DNA of 64,000 nt from Selenomonadales bacterium (GTDB lineage: Bacteria > Bacillota > Negativicutes > Sporomusales > UBA7701), in contig JARKNV010000040.1 of assembly GCA_029976065.1 (NCBI GenBank), positions 1-64,000 on the forward strand, read 5' to 3'. The notes below the pieces were generated by a model. That model made no database searches and was not told where the DNA came from. It saw only the letters and a list, made by a program, of their open reading frames with translations. Within the stretch, counting starts at the first letter, position 1; each line of letters opens with the position of its first letter. The position numbers and the translations under genes are program-made. This document shows positions 17,942 through 24,483 of this stretch, piece by piece.

Positions 17942-18055
17942 TTAGATAGTGTCGGAGAAATCATCCTCTAAGAAGAACAGGAGCAGGATGATGATGATGA
18001 TGATCACCACGACTCCACTGCCACCGCCACAGCCGCCGAAAAATCCGCGACCCAT
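17942..18055 (-). CDS. 37-residue Gly/poly-Ile/acidic microprotein, copy 1
   Basis: Translation: MGRGFFGGCGGGSG, then a run of Val, six Ile, three Leu and Phe, then LEDDFSDTI. The layout is a Gly-rich head with one Cys, a single membrane segment that is almost pure beta-branched residues, and an acidic tail. ATG at 18055 has a near-perfect AGGAGG eight bases upstream. The promoter at 18110-18137 fits sigma-K. Two paralogs follow upstream. The size and Gly-rich head recall YjcZ-type spore-coat-associated peptides, but the poly-Ile core and acidic end differ, so I do not assign a family. Possibly a late mother-cell, spore-envelope peptide (inference). Confidence 0.75.
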   Translation of the reverse strand: MGRGFFGGCGGGSGVVVIIIIIILLLFFLEDDFSDTI

Positions 18056-18109
18056 TCAAACTCCTCCTTCCTCGCCTACTGTCTGGATAATATGGAACCT
18101 CTTTTGTTT

Positions 18110-18137
18110 TAATATATGGCGTTCAACGGTCAACGGT
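18110..18137 (-). promoter_or_regulatory. sigma-K-like promoter for microprotein 1
   Basis: ACC (18135-18137), 16-base spacer, CATATATTA (18110-18118). It matches AC-N16/17-CATANNNTA. Confidence 0.65.
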
Positions 18138-18157
18138 CACCCTACCGCTAAAATTTA

Positions 18158-18179
18158 GGAACACGCTTACGCGTGTCCC
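18158..18179 (-). terminator. repeated hairpin, copy 2
   Basis: GGAACACGC-TTAC-GCGTGTCCC, one mismatch, 20 bases after the stop of microprotein 2. The minus strand continues TAAATTTTAG. Confidence 0.6.
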
Positions 18180-18198
18180 CGTATGGGCCAATATTCGA

Positions 18199-18309
18199 CT
18201 AGATGGTCGCGCTTACATCATCCTCGAAGAAGAACAGGAGCAGGATGATGATGATAATTATCACCACAATCGATCCGCTGCCGCCGCAGCCACCAAAATT
18301 ACGACCCAT
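18199..18309 (-). CDS. 36-residue Gly/poly-Ile/acidic microprotein, copy 2
   Basis: Translation MGRNFGGCGGSGS followed by IVV, six Ile, LLL, FFF and the tail EDDVSATI. Same architecture as its neighbours: one Cys in a Gly-rich head, a poly-Ile/Leu/Phe membrane segment and an acidic C-terminus. It starts at 18309 behind GGAGGGAGG and is preceded by its own sigma-K-like promoter (18368-18395). Each copy has its own promoter, ribosome site and hairpin, so this is a duplicated transcription unit, not an operon. Confidence 0.75.
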   Translation of the reverse strand: MGRNFGGCGGSGSIVVIIIIIILLLFFFEDDVSATI

Positions 18310-18367
18310 GTTTTTAGTCCTCCCTCCTAGTTATAGAGCCATTTCCTTTATTGGAGTGCCTTCAGTT

Positions 18368-18395
18368 TAGTATATGGATTTCAGCCGGTGGCGGT
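18368..18395 (-). promoter_or_regulatory. sigma-K-like promoter for microprotein 2
   Basis: ACC (18393-18395), 16-base spacer, CATATACTA (18368-18376). Confidence 0.65.
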
Positions 18396-18416
18396 TACCG
18401 TAGCGGTAAAATTTTA

Positions 18417-18439
18417 GGAACACGCTGGCCGCGTGTTCC
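18417..18439 (-). terminator. repeated hairpin, copy 3
   Basis: GGAACACGC-TGGCC-GCGTGTTCC, perfect nine-base stem, 20 bases past the stop of microprotein 3; the minus strand continues TAAAATTTTA. Confidence 0.6.
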
Positions 18440-18458
18440 TTGAGCGGTAAGTATGGTG

Positions 18459-18563
18459 TTAGATGCTGACGCTTTCGTCTTCGAAGAAGAACAGGAGCAG
18501 GATGATGATGATAATGATCACTACAAATGAACCGTTCCCGCCGCCGCAAAAACCTCTACCCAT
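18459..18563 (-). CDS. 34-residue Gly/poly-Ile/acidic microprotein, copy 3
   Basis: Translation MGRGFCGGGNGSF followed by VV, six Ile, LLL, FFF and the tail EDESVSI. The shared core VV-I6-LLL-FF and ED[DE] is identical in all three copies while head and tail have diverged, which argues for a translated, selected protein. ATG at 18563 follows AAGGGGG. Its promoter (18651-18678) is slightly weaker, with CATATATTG. Confidence 0.72.
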   Translation of the reverse strand: MGRGFCGGGNGSFVVIIIIIILLLFFFEDESVSI

Positions 18564-18650
18564 TCGTCTTTCCCCCTTAGTATGTCGTTATTAAGGGCGG
18601 TGCCGAGGAGCGTGCAGCAGCACCTTCAGGTACCGCCCGCCCTTCTACTT

Positions 18651-18678
18651 CAATATATGGAGTTGTATTCTAAAGTGT
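18651..18678 (-). promoter_or_regulatory. sigma-K-like promoter for microprotein 3
   Basis: ACA (18676-18678), 16-base spacer, CATATATTG (18651-18659); one mismatch at the last position. Confidence 0.55.
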
Positions 18679-18695
18679 TACCGCCACGGCTTAAT

Positions 18696-19043
18696 TTAAC
18701 TGCCGTCCGGTTTTACCAGCCGCCTGATCTGCCTGGGCGCTTCGGCCGCCGACTTAAGGGACTGAGTGGCGTTGGTGAGTACACCGGCGATGTTGCGGAG
18801 GGTGTCGATCGACGAGGTCATCGTATCAATCCGCCGGTCCATCGACACGTTGTTCTGGGTCAGCGACAAGAGAACGACCATGCATTGGTAACCGAAGTCA
18901 GGGTGGCTGACGATCTGCCTGAGCATTCTGAGAGGCTTCCCCATTTTGGTTTTTTTGACGGGTTCAGCCAGTTTCACCCCGTCGTCCTCTCCGTCATACG
19001 TTGATTGTTCCGCCCTGTGTTTATTTTTTCGCTGGCCGCGCAT
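18696..19043 (-). CDS. hypothetical protein, probable sporulation gene
   Basis: 115 residues, not recognised. The N-terminal third is basic and charged (MRGQRKNKHRAEQSTYDGED), the middle MGKPLRMLRQIVSHPDFGYQ has a predicted amphipathic helix, and the rest (SMDRRIDTMTSSIDTLRNIAG) looks like a coiled coil. No signal peptide or clear membrane segment. ATG at 19043 follows AGGAGG. A sigma-K-like promoter sits 35 bases upstream, the best fit of the set, and it lies next to the microprotein genes, so a spore-envelope assembly role is a reasonable guess. Confidence 0.7.
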   Translation of the reverse strand: MRGQRKNKHRAEQSTYDGEDDGVKLAEPVKKTKMGKPLRMLRQIVSHPDFGYQCMVVLLSLTQNNVSMDRRIDTMTSSIDTLRNIAGVLTNATQSLKSAAEAPRQIRRLVKPDGS

Positions 19044-19077
19044 CTCTCGACTCCTCCTGCCGCGTTTTTTTCTAGTT

Positions 19078-19105
19078 TAATATATGACGGACGGCACCGA
19101 AGGGT
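19078..19105 (-). promoter_or_regulatory. sigma-K-like promoter for the 115-residue protein
   Basis: ACC (19103-19105), 16-base spacer, CATATATTA (19078-19086). Confidence 0.65.
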
Positions 19106-19125
19106 CCCGCAATTTTGGTGGACAC

Positions 19126-19154
19126 ACACAAGACGGCGGACAATGCATAGTCTA
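19126..19154 (+). promoter_or_regulatory. sigma-K-like promoter for the ybaB-type operon
   Basis: ACA (19126-19128), 17-base spacer, CATAGTCTA (19146-19154), 29 bases before the start of the ybaB-like gene. It is divergent from the promoter at 19078-19105. Confidence 0.45.
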
Positions 19155-19182
19155 GCGTAGAGTTAAATGGAGGTGGGAAGAT

Positions 19183-19503
19183 ATGTGGGAGCAGTTTGGC
19201 AATGTCATGGAAATGGTGAAAAAGGTCCAGCAGAACGTAAGTCAGGCGGAAGAACAGCTCAAGTCGGAACGGATCGAGGTTTCGAGCGGCGATGTGGTCA
19301 GGGTGGTCGTCAACGGCCAACAGACGATCGTGGCAATCGAGCTGAACGGTAAGTATCTTGAGGCCGATAACACGGCTTTGCTTCAAGATTTGCTTGTGGC
19401 CACGGTGAACAGCGCTTTGGCCAAGTCCCGGGAAATGCACCAGGCTGCCATGGGCAAGCTGGCAGGCGACCTCAATCTGCCGAACATACCCGGGCTGTTT
19501 TAA
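19183..19503 (+). CDS. YbaB/EbfC-family DNA-binding protein
   Basis: 106 residues with the family pattern: an N-terminal coiled helix (FGNVMEMVKKVQQNVSQAEE), a beta-rich middle (SSGDVVRVVVNGQQTIVAIEL) and a C-terminal helix region ending MGKLAGDLNLPNIPGLF. Family members form tweezer-like dimers on DNA and are usually encoded between dnaX and recR. Here the gene is an orphan in front of an unknown gene and behind a sporulation-type promoter, so it may be a specialised paralog. ATG at 19183 follows GGAGG. Confidence 0.85.
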   Translation: MWEQFGNVMEMVKKVQQNVSQAEEQLKSERIEVSSGDVVRVVVNGQQTIVAIELNGKYLEADNTALLQDLLVATVNSALAKSREMHQAAMGKLAGDLNLPNIPGLF

Positions 19504-19515
19504 GGAGGAGTATTT

Positions 19516-20079
19516 ATGGCGAATGAACCGGTGGAAAGGTCCGGCTCCCTGTTGCAGGCGGTAACCCGGATGGTTGAGGCGGCCGCGAACGACGGCACCG
19601 GCTACGATTCGCTCGTGCCCGTGTTGTCCCTAATTTGTCTCGTTTCAATCCTCGGCCACGGGCAACCGCGCGCCGTACAGGCGGCGCCGGCGACCGGCGC
19701 GGGTTCCCTGCAAAAACTTCTCGGCGATCTCACGAAAGGGGACGGCGGCGGACTGGGACCGGAAGCCCTGGTCTCCATCCTGCCGCTCCTCAACAGCCCC
19801 CAGGTGAAATCGAAACTCAACCCCGCCACCATCGCCGCAATTATGGGTTTGCTCAACAATATGGGCGACAAGGGCGACAAAAGCGAAACAGTGAAACAGG
19901 AACCCGCCAAGCAGAGCGGCGACAAGAGCGAGAAAATGGAAGAAAAAAAGCCCATCCCCCCCACCGCCGCCACGGTGACCTCGCTGGAGGCGCTGGCCGA
20001 GCGGCAGGAGACCCTGGAACCCTCGGAGGGGGATAAGAAGGGGCTGGGAAGGTATCTTAACTGGAAAAGCAATTTTTAG
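19516..20079 (+). CDS. hypothetical protein, operon partner of the YbaB-like gene
   Basis: 187 residues, not recognised. A hydrophobic stretch at about 31-47 (SLVPVLSLICLVSILG) could be one membrane segment; an Ala/Leu-rich region follows (LLNSPQVKSKLNPATIAAIMG) and then a Lys/Glu/Pro-rich, likely disordered tail. ATG at 19516 has GGAGGAG nine bases upstream and lies 12 bases after the ybaB-like stop, so the two are co-transcribed. No homolog could be named. Confidence 0.75.
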   Translation: MANEPVERSGSLLQAVTRMVEAAANDGTGYDSLVPVLSLICLVSILGHGQPRAVQAAPATGAGSLQKLLGDLTKGDGGGLGPEALVSILPLLNSPQVKSKLNPATIAAIMGLLNNMGDKGDKSETVKQEPAKQSGDKSEKMEEKKPIPPTAATVTSLEALAERQETLEPSEGDKKGLGRYLNWKSNF

Positions 20080-20150
20080 CATTGTACGAGAGGTGTGGCT
20101 AGTTCCACATCTTTTTTCCGTACGGCCGCCGTTATTTGTTTATACGGTAC

Positions 20151-20222
20151 ATTGGATATTGCCAATATTCTTTCTCGGGCGATAATATCCAATAATTTTA
20201 TGATTGCCGACAATTGGATATT
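20151..20222. promoter_or_regulatory. three copies of ATTGGATATT, operator-like array
   Basis: Exact 10-mers at 20151-20160 (+), 20184-20193 (reverse) and 20213-20222 (+) in an AT-rich gap before the aminotransferase gene. A -10-like TATTAT lies at 20245-20250, so the third copy would overlap the -35 position. The rest of 20080-20280 shows nothing else. Confidence 0.55.
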
Positions 20223-20286
20223 TACTATGCTTCTCGCCGTCGTGTATTATAGGATGTAAATTCAAGCCGGCGGGAGGACGATGGTA

Positions 20287-21471
20287 ATGGGCGTTTCCTT
20301 TGCCACGAGGGTGGATTTATTGAAGGCGTCGGAAATCCGGGAAATCTTGAAAATCACGGCACGTCCCGAGGTAATTTCCTTTGCCGGCGGCTTGCCGGCG
20401 CCAGAAGTGTTCCCGGTCCAGGAGCTAAAGCAGGCCGCCATCCGAGTGCTGGAGGAGGCCGGCAGCCAGGCGCTGCAGTATTCGACAACGGAAGGGTACG
20501 AGCCGCTGCGGAGGCTGATATCGCAAAGAATAGCCGCCAAGTTTGCCGTCAAGGTCGGCCCGGAGAACATTCTGATTACAAACGGCTCGCAGCAGGTGCT
20601 CGATTTCGCCGGCAAGCTTTTCCTCGATCCCGGCGACGTTGTGTTGTGCGAAAGTCCGACCTATCTTGCCGCCATCAGCGCTTTTCGCGCCTATCAGCCC
20701 GGGTTCGTCGAAGTGCCGACCGACGACGACGGGATGATTATCGACGAGCTGGCGCGAATTCTCCTCACCACGGAGAGGGTGAAGTTAATCTATGTTGTTC
20801 CCGATTTTCAGAACCCGACCGGCCGTACCTGGTCGTTGGAGCGGCGGCGGCAGTTTGCAACGCTGATTCAGGAGCACGAGGTGCCGGTCGTCGAAGACAA
20901 TCCTTACGGCGAGCTGCGCTTCGAGGGACAGATACCGCCGTCGATAAAGTCCTTCGACACAACAGGCCTGGTGATTTTTGTCAGCACTTTTTCGAAGATT
21001 TTTTGTCCGGGAATGAGAATTGGCTGGGTTGCCGCCGCCGCGAATTTTTTCGAGAAGTTCGTTCTTATCAAGCAGGGAACGGACCTGCACACATCCTCGA
21101 TCAGCCAGCGGGAAATCGCGAAATACTGCGAACTGTTCGATCTGGACGCTCATGTGGGGAAGATTATCGAAGTGTACCGCAAGCGCCGCGATACGATGAT
21201 GGAGGCTATTGACGGCCTTTTCCCCGCCGGGATCAGGCATACTTATCCGCAGGGCGGCCTTTTTACCTGGGTGGAACTGCCGGAAAGGTACAATGCGGTC
21301 GAACTGCTGAAAAAGTGCCTGGAAAGAAACGTAGCTTTCGTGCCCGGCGATTCTTTCTTCCCCAACAGCCGGGTGAAGAACACGCTGCGGCTGAATTATT
21401 CCAATATGCCGGAGGACCGGATCCGGGAGGGAATCGGCCGCCTTGCGCAGGTAATAAAGGAGTACAAATAG
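20287..21471 (+). CDS. PLP-dependent class I aminotransferase (2-aminoadipate/aromatic type)
   Basis: 394 residues of the fold-type I aminotransferase family. The PLP lysine is in STFSKIFCPGMRIGW (about 230), with NPTGRTWSLERR, VEDNPYGELRF and the C-terminal Arg segment NTLRLNYSNM that binds the substrate carboxylate. It resembles the LysN/kynurenine-aminotransferase branch, which is broad for 2-aminoadipate, aromatic or branched amino acids. ATG at 20287 is nine bases after GGGAGG; an ATG at 20281 is only three bases away. Single gene under its own operator-like array, ended by a strong bidirectional terminator. Confidence 0.87.
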   Translation: MGVSFATRVDLLKASEIREILKITARPEVISFAGGLPAPEVFPVQELKQAAIRVLEEAGSQALQYSTTEGYEPLRRLISQRIAAKFAVKVGPENILITNGSQQVLDFAGKLFLDPGDVVLCESPTYLAAISAFRAYQPGFVEVPTDDDGMIIDELARILLTTERVKLIYVVPDFQNPTGRTWSLERRRQFATLIQEHEVPVVEDNPYGELRFEGQIPPSIKSFDTTGLVIFVSTFSKIFCPGMRIGWVAAAANFFEKFVLIKQGTDLHTSSISQREIAKYCELFDLDAHVGKIIEVYRKRRDTMMEAIDGLFPAGIRHTYPQGGLFTWVELPERYNAVELLKKCLERNVAFVPGDSFFPNSRVKNTLRLNYSNMPEDRIREGIGRLAQVIKEYK

Positions 21472-21509
21472 CAAAAGAGCGGTGGGGAATATTCCCACCG
21501 CTCTTTTGC
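21471..21509. terminator. bidirectional terminator
   Basis: GCAAAAGAGCGGTGGG pairs with CCCACCGCTCTTTTGC around GAATATT. It ends the aminotransferase gene and the convergent DUF2148 gene. Confidence 0.85.
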
Positions 21510-21521
21510 GTTTTTAAACTG

Positions 21522-22049
21522 TTACCGGTCGAAAAAGGGGCTTTTGCCTGATATGCTCAATGGTATGCCATAGGCGATTTTCACGTCCTCCGGGAAGAAG
21601 CCGAGGTTTATGGCGGCCTTGCCCGCGGAAAACATGACCCGGTTGTCGATATGATGCAGGGCGGCGATGGAAACCGCCGAGCCGATGGCGATGCCGAGGT
21701 CGCCGATGCTGACTGCGCACAGGCCGTCTTGCTGCGCGCAGTTGGCGCAGTTTTCGTGGCCGCAGTAGCCGCAGGGGGCGACGCCCAGCGGTTTGATCTT
21801 CTGCCCGAGGAGAATGACCGCGACGGCTTTATCGAGACAGCCCGCATCCCGTTCGAAGAATTGCGCCCCGCTTTCCTTGGCGATTTTCCTCATTTCCTCG
21901 GCCAACTGGTCCTTTTCCCGCGCATTAACGAGCATGACAACGAGGTTGTCGGTGCCCTTGGCTTTCGGGGCGGTGCGGGCCGCCACGCACATGAGATCGG
22001 CGATCCGCTCCGCGGTGCGTTCTTCGATTTCCTGGCTCTTGGTAATCAT
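21522..22049 (-). CDS. DUF2148-family ferredoxin-domain protein
   Basis: 175 residues, with eight Cys including GYCGHENCANCAQQDGLCAV, a likely 4Fe-4S site, plus the segment GIAIGSAVSIAALHHIDNRV. This matches the DUF2148 family of anaerobic bacteria and archaea, which has no established function. The fold may resemble nitroreductase-like proteins (inference from ADDRVMFSAGKAA-like segments). ATG at 22049 follows GAGAG. The gap of 18 bases to mutS2 suggests co-transcription. Confidence 0.8.
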   Translation of the reverse strand: MITKSQEIEERTAERIADLMCVAARTAPKAKGTDNLVVMLVNAREKDQLAEEMRKIAKESGAQFFERDAGCLDKAVAVILLGQKIKPLGVAPCGYCGHENCANCAQQDGLCAVSIGDLGIAIGSAVSIAALHHIDNRVMFSAGKAAINLGFFPEDVKIAYGIPLSISGKSPFFDR

Positions 22050-22067
22050 CTCTCTCCCCCATTCCGT

Positions 22068-24437
22068 TTACTTAAGTCTGGCAACAGTTACTCCGTCGCC
22101 GCCCTCGCCGATTTCGCCAATGCGGATTTCTCGTACGGCCCGGTGGGCTTTGAGATAGGCTCTGACACCCTTTTTGAGCGCCCCCGTCCCCTTGCCGTGG
22201 ATGACGATTATTTCCCCCAGGCCGGCGAGGATGGCGTCGTCGATGAATTTGTCGAGGGCTTGTTCCGCTTCCTCGACCGTCTGCCCGCGGATATCGACTG
22301 CGCGGGAGGCCTGCTGTGCCTTGGCGAGGTCGACCCCGGCCCGGCCGCGGTTCTCCTGCGGGGCGGAGGCGGGTTCGATGAGCCGGCAGTTAGCCAGAGG
22401 CACATTGAGCTTCATGATGCCCATCTGAACGGTGGCCTCGTCGCCGGTTACAGCGAGAACGGTGCCTTTTTGCCCGAGGGTGGTGACATATACTTTCGCT
22501 CCGGGGACGAGAGCGCCGGCGGTGACGGGCAGTCCCTGCTCCCGCTCTTCCCCTTCGTCTTCACCGAGAGCGCGGACGGAGCTGAGCCCGGCCGCGAGGC
22601 GCCGGCGGGCTCCGTCGATGGCCTGCTGCCGCTCCCGCATGGTTTCGGAAGCGAATTTGGCTTTGAGGTCGGCGATTACGGCTTCGGCCTCGGCGCGGGC
22701 CTGCCTGAGGACGCGCTCGGCTTCTGACTGCGCTTTGTCGATTATCTGTTTCTTTTTCTCCGCGAGGCTTTCCTTTTCTTTTGCCAGGCTCCGCCTAAGT
22801 TCTTCCCCTTCCCGCTGGAGAAGCAAGACTTCTTCCTGGCGGTCGGCGAACGTCTTTTTCTGCTCCTCCAGGGCGGTAAGCACCTTGTCGAATTCGGCGT
22901 AGTCTTCGTCGATGAGCTCCTGGGCCCGGGCGACGATGGCGCCGTCCAGCCCGAGGCGCTGCGAAATAAGGAAGGCCTTGCTGCTGCCGGGCATGCCGAT
23001 CTGCAGGCGATAGGTAGGCCTGAGTGTCTGTACGTCAAATTCTACGCTGGCGTTTTCTATTCCATGTCTGGCGTAGGCAAAGGTTTTCAGTTCGCTGTAG
23101 TGGGTGGTGGCAATGACGCGGGTGCCGCGCTTATGCAGGTATTCGAGAATGGACATCGCCAGGGCCGCTCCTTCGTCAGGATCGGTACCGGCGCCGATTT
23201 CGTCGATGAGCACGAGGTCGGCGGCGGCGACGCGCCCAAGGATGCGGACGAGATTGGTCATGTGCGCGGAAAAGGTGCTGAGACTCTGCTCGATGCTTTG
23301 TTCGTCGCCGATATCGGCGTAGACGTTGGCGAATACCGGCATCTCCGACTGGGACGCCGCCGGGATGAAAAGGCCGGCCTGGGTCATGAGGGCGAAAAGG
23401 CCTACTGTTTTCAGCGTGACGGTTTTGCCGCCGGTGTTGGGGCCGGTGATGACCAGCACGTGGAATTCCTTGCCTACACGCACGTCGATGGGCACGACGA
23501 TTTCCGCCGGTATGAGGGGATGGCGGGCGCGGCGGAGGTTGACATAACCGGCGGTGTTGAGCAAGGGACGGACGGCATTCATATTGAGGGCGAGGCGGGC
23601 TTTGGCGAAAGCGAAGTCAATCTGCCCGAGAGCCCGGCAGGTTTCGAGCAGTTGTCCGGCAGCAGCGGCGACCTGGGCGGTAAGACGGCGCAGGATGCGC
23701 TCGACTTCGTTGATTTCAGCGGCCATGAGCTGTTTTAGGTCGTTGTTGAGGTTGACGACCGCCATCGGCTCGATGAAGACGGTGGCGCCGCTGGCCGACT
23801 GGTCGTGGACTATACCGGGGAAGGCGTGGCGGTATTCCTGCTTGACGGGGATGACGTAGCGGTCGCCGCGCATGGTGACGATGGCGTCCTGGAGAAGCTT
23901 CTGGTATTCGCCGGAATGGATGATGTGGTCGAGTTTTTCCTTGACCCGGCCCTGGGTCACGCGGATTTCCCGGCGGATGCGGGCCAGTTCGGGGCTGGCG
24001 CTGTCGAGCACCGCGCCCTGGTCGCTGACGGTGTCTTCGATGGCATTTTCGAGGTTGCGGAAAACGGCGATTGCCGCGGCGGTCTCCTCCAAACGGGGCG
24101 CCGGGTCGGTCAGGTCGGCGAAGAATTGCTTCATGCGCCGGGCGGCGTACAGGGTGCTGGCGATCGCGACGAAGTCCGGCGGTTCGAGGACCGCCCCCAG
24201 GTCGGCCCGCTGCAGGTGCCCGCGGATATCGCGAATGCCGCCGAGGGGAACAATGGCGGCGGCGGCCAGCAGGTCGAACGCTTCCTGGGTTTCTTCAAGC
24301 CGCCACTCGACGTCGGAAGCGTCGCTGACAGGCGCCAGCGCCTCGGCGACCTCGCGGCCGAGCACGGAGCCGGTGGCGGCGGCAAGCATGGTGCGGACCT
24401 TATGGAATTCGAGCGTTGTAAGCACGGATGAGTCCAT
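22068..24437 (-). CDS. mutS2: endonuclease MutS2
   Basis: 789 residues. An N-terminal helical core/clamp region (about 1-280) leads to an ABC-type ATPase with Walker A TGPNTGGKTVTLKTVG near 337, Walker B ADLVLIDEIGAGTDP and the signature STFSAHMTN. A long coiled coil (about 515-620, rich in Glu/Lys/Gln) and a C-terminal Smr nuclease domain (DIRGQTVEEAEQALDKFID, then VIHGKGTGALKKG) follow. MutS2 suppresses recombination and, in several bacteria, splits collided ribosomes; the mismatch-recognition domain of MutS is absent as usual. All motifs are intact. Confidence 0.95.
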   Translation of the reverse strand: MDSSVLTTLEFHKVRTMLAAATGSVLGREVAEALAPVSDASDVEWRLEETQEAFDLLAAAAIVPLGGIRDIRGHLQRADLGAVLEPPDFVAIASTLYAARRMKQFFADLTDPAPRLEETAAAIAVFRNLENAIEDTVSDQGAVLDSASPELARIRREIRVTQGRVKEKLDHIIHSGEYQKLLQDAIVTMRGDRYVIPVKQEYRHAFPGIVHDQSASGATVFIEPMAVVNLNNDLKQLMAAEINEVERILRRLTAQVAAAAGQLLETCRALGQIDFAFAKARLALNMNAVRPLLNTAGYVNLRRARHPLIPAEIVVPIDVRVGKEFHVLVITGPNTGGKTVTLKTVGLFALMTQAGLFIPAASQSEMPVFANVYADIGDEQSIEQSLSTFSAHMTNLVRILGRVAAADLVLIDEIGAGTDPDEGAALAMSILEYLHKRGTRVIATTHYSELKTFAYARHGIENASVEFDVQTLRPTYRLQIGMPGSSKAFLISQRLGLDGAIVARAQELIDEDYAEFDKVLTALEEQKKTFADRQEEVLLLQREGEELRRSLAKEKESLAEKKKQIIDKAQSEAERVLRQARAEAEAVIADLKAKFASETMRERQQAIDGARRRLAAGLSSVRALGEDEGEEREQGLPVTAGALVPGAKVYVTTLGQKGTVLAVTGDEATVQMGIMKLNVPLANCRLIEPASAPQENRGRAGVDLAKAQQASRAVDIRGQTVEEAEQALDKFIDDAILAGLGEIIVIHGKGTGALKKGVRAYLKAHRAVREIRIGEIGEGGDGVTVARLK

Positions 24438-24483
24438 GGGCGGTTTTCTCCTCTATTTTTCTTGGCCGGAAAGAATATTAACG

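Noticed and set aside
17980-18010. GAT repeat as a simple-sequence repeat
   Set aside because: The GAT run is the Ile codon run of microprotein 1, and the same run recurs in frame in two more copies, so it is coding rather than a microsatellite.
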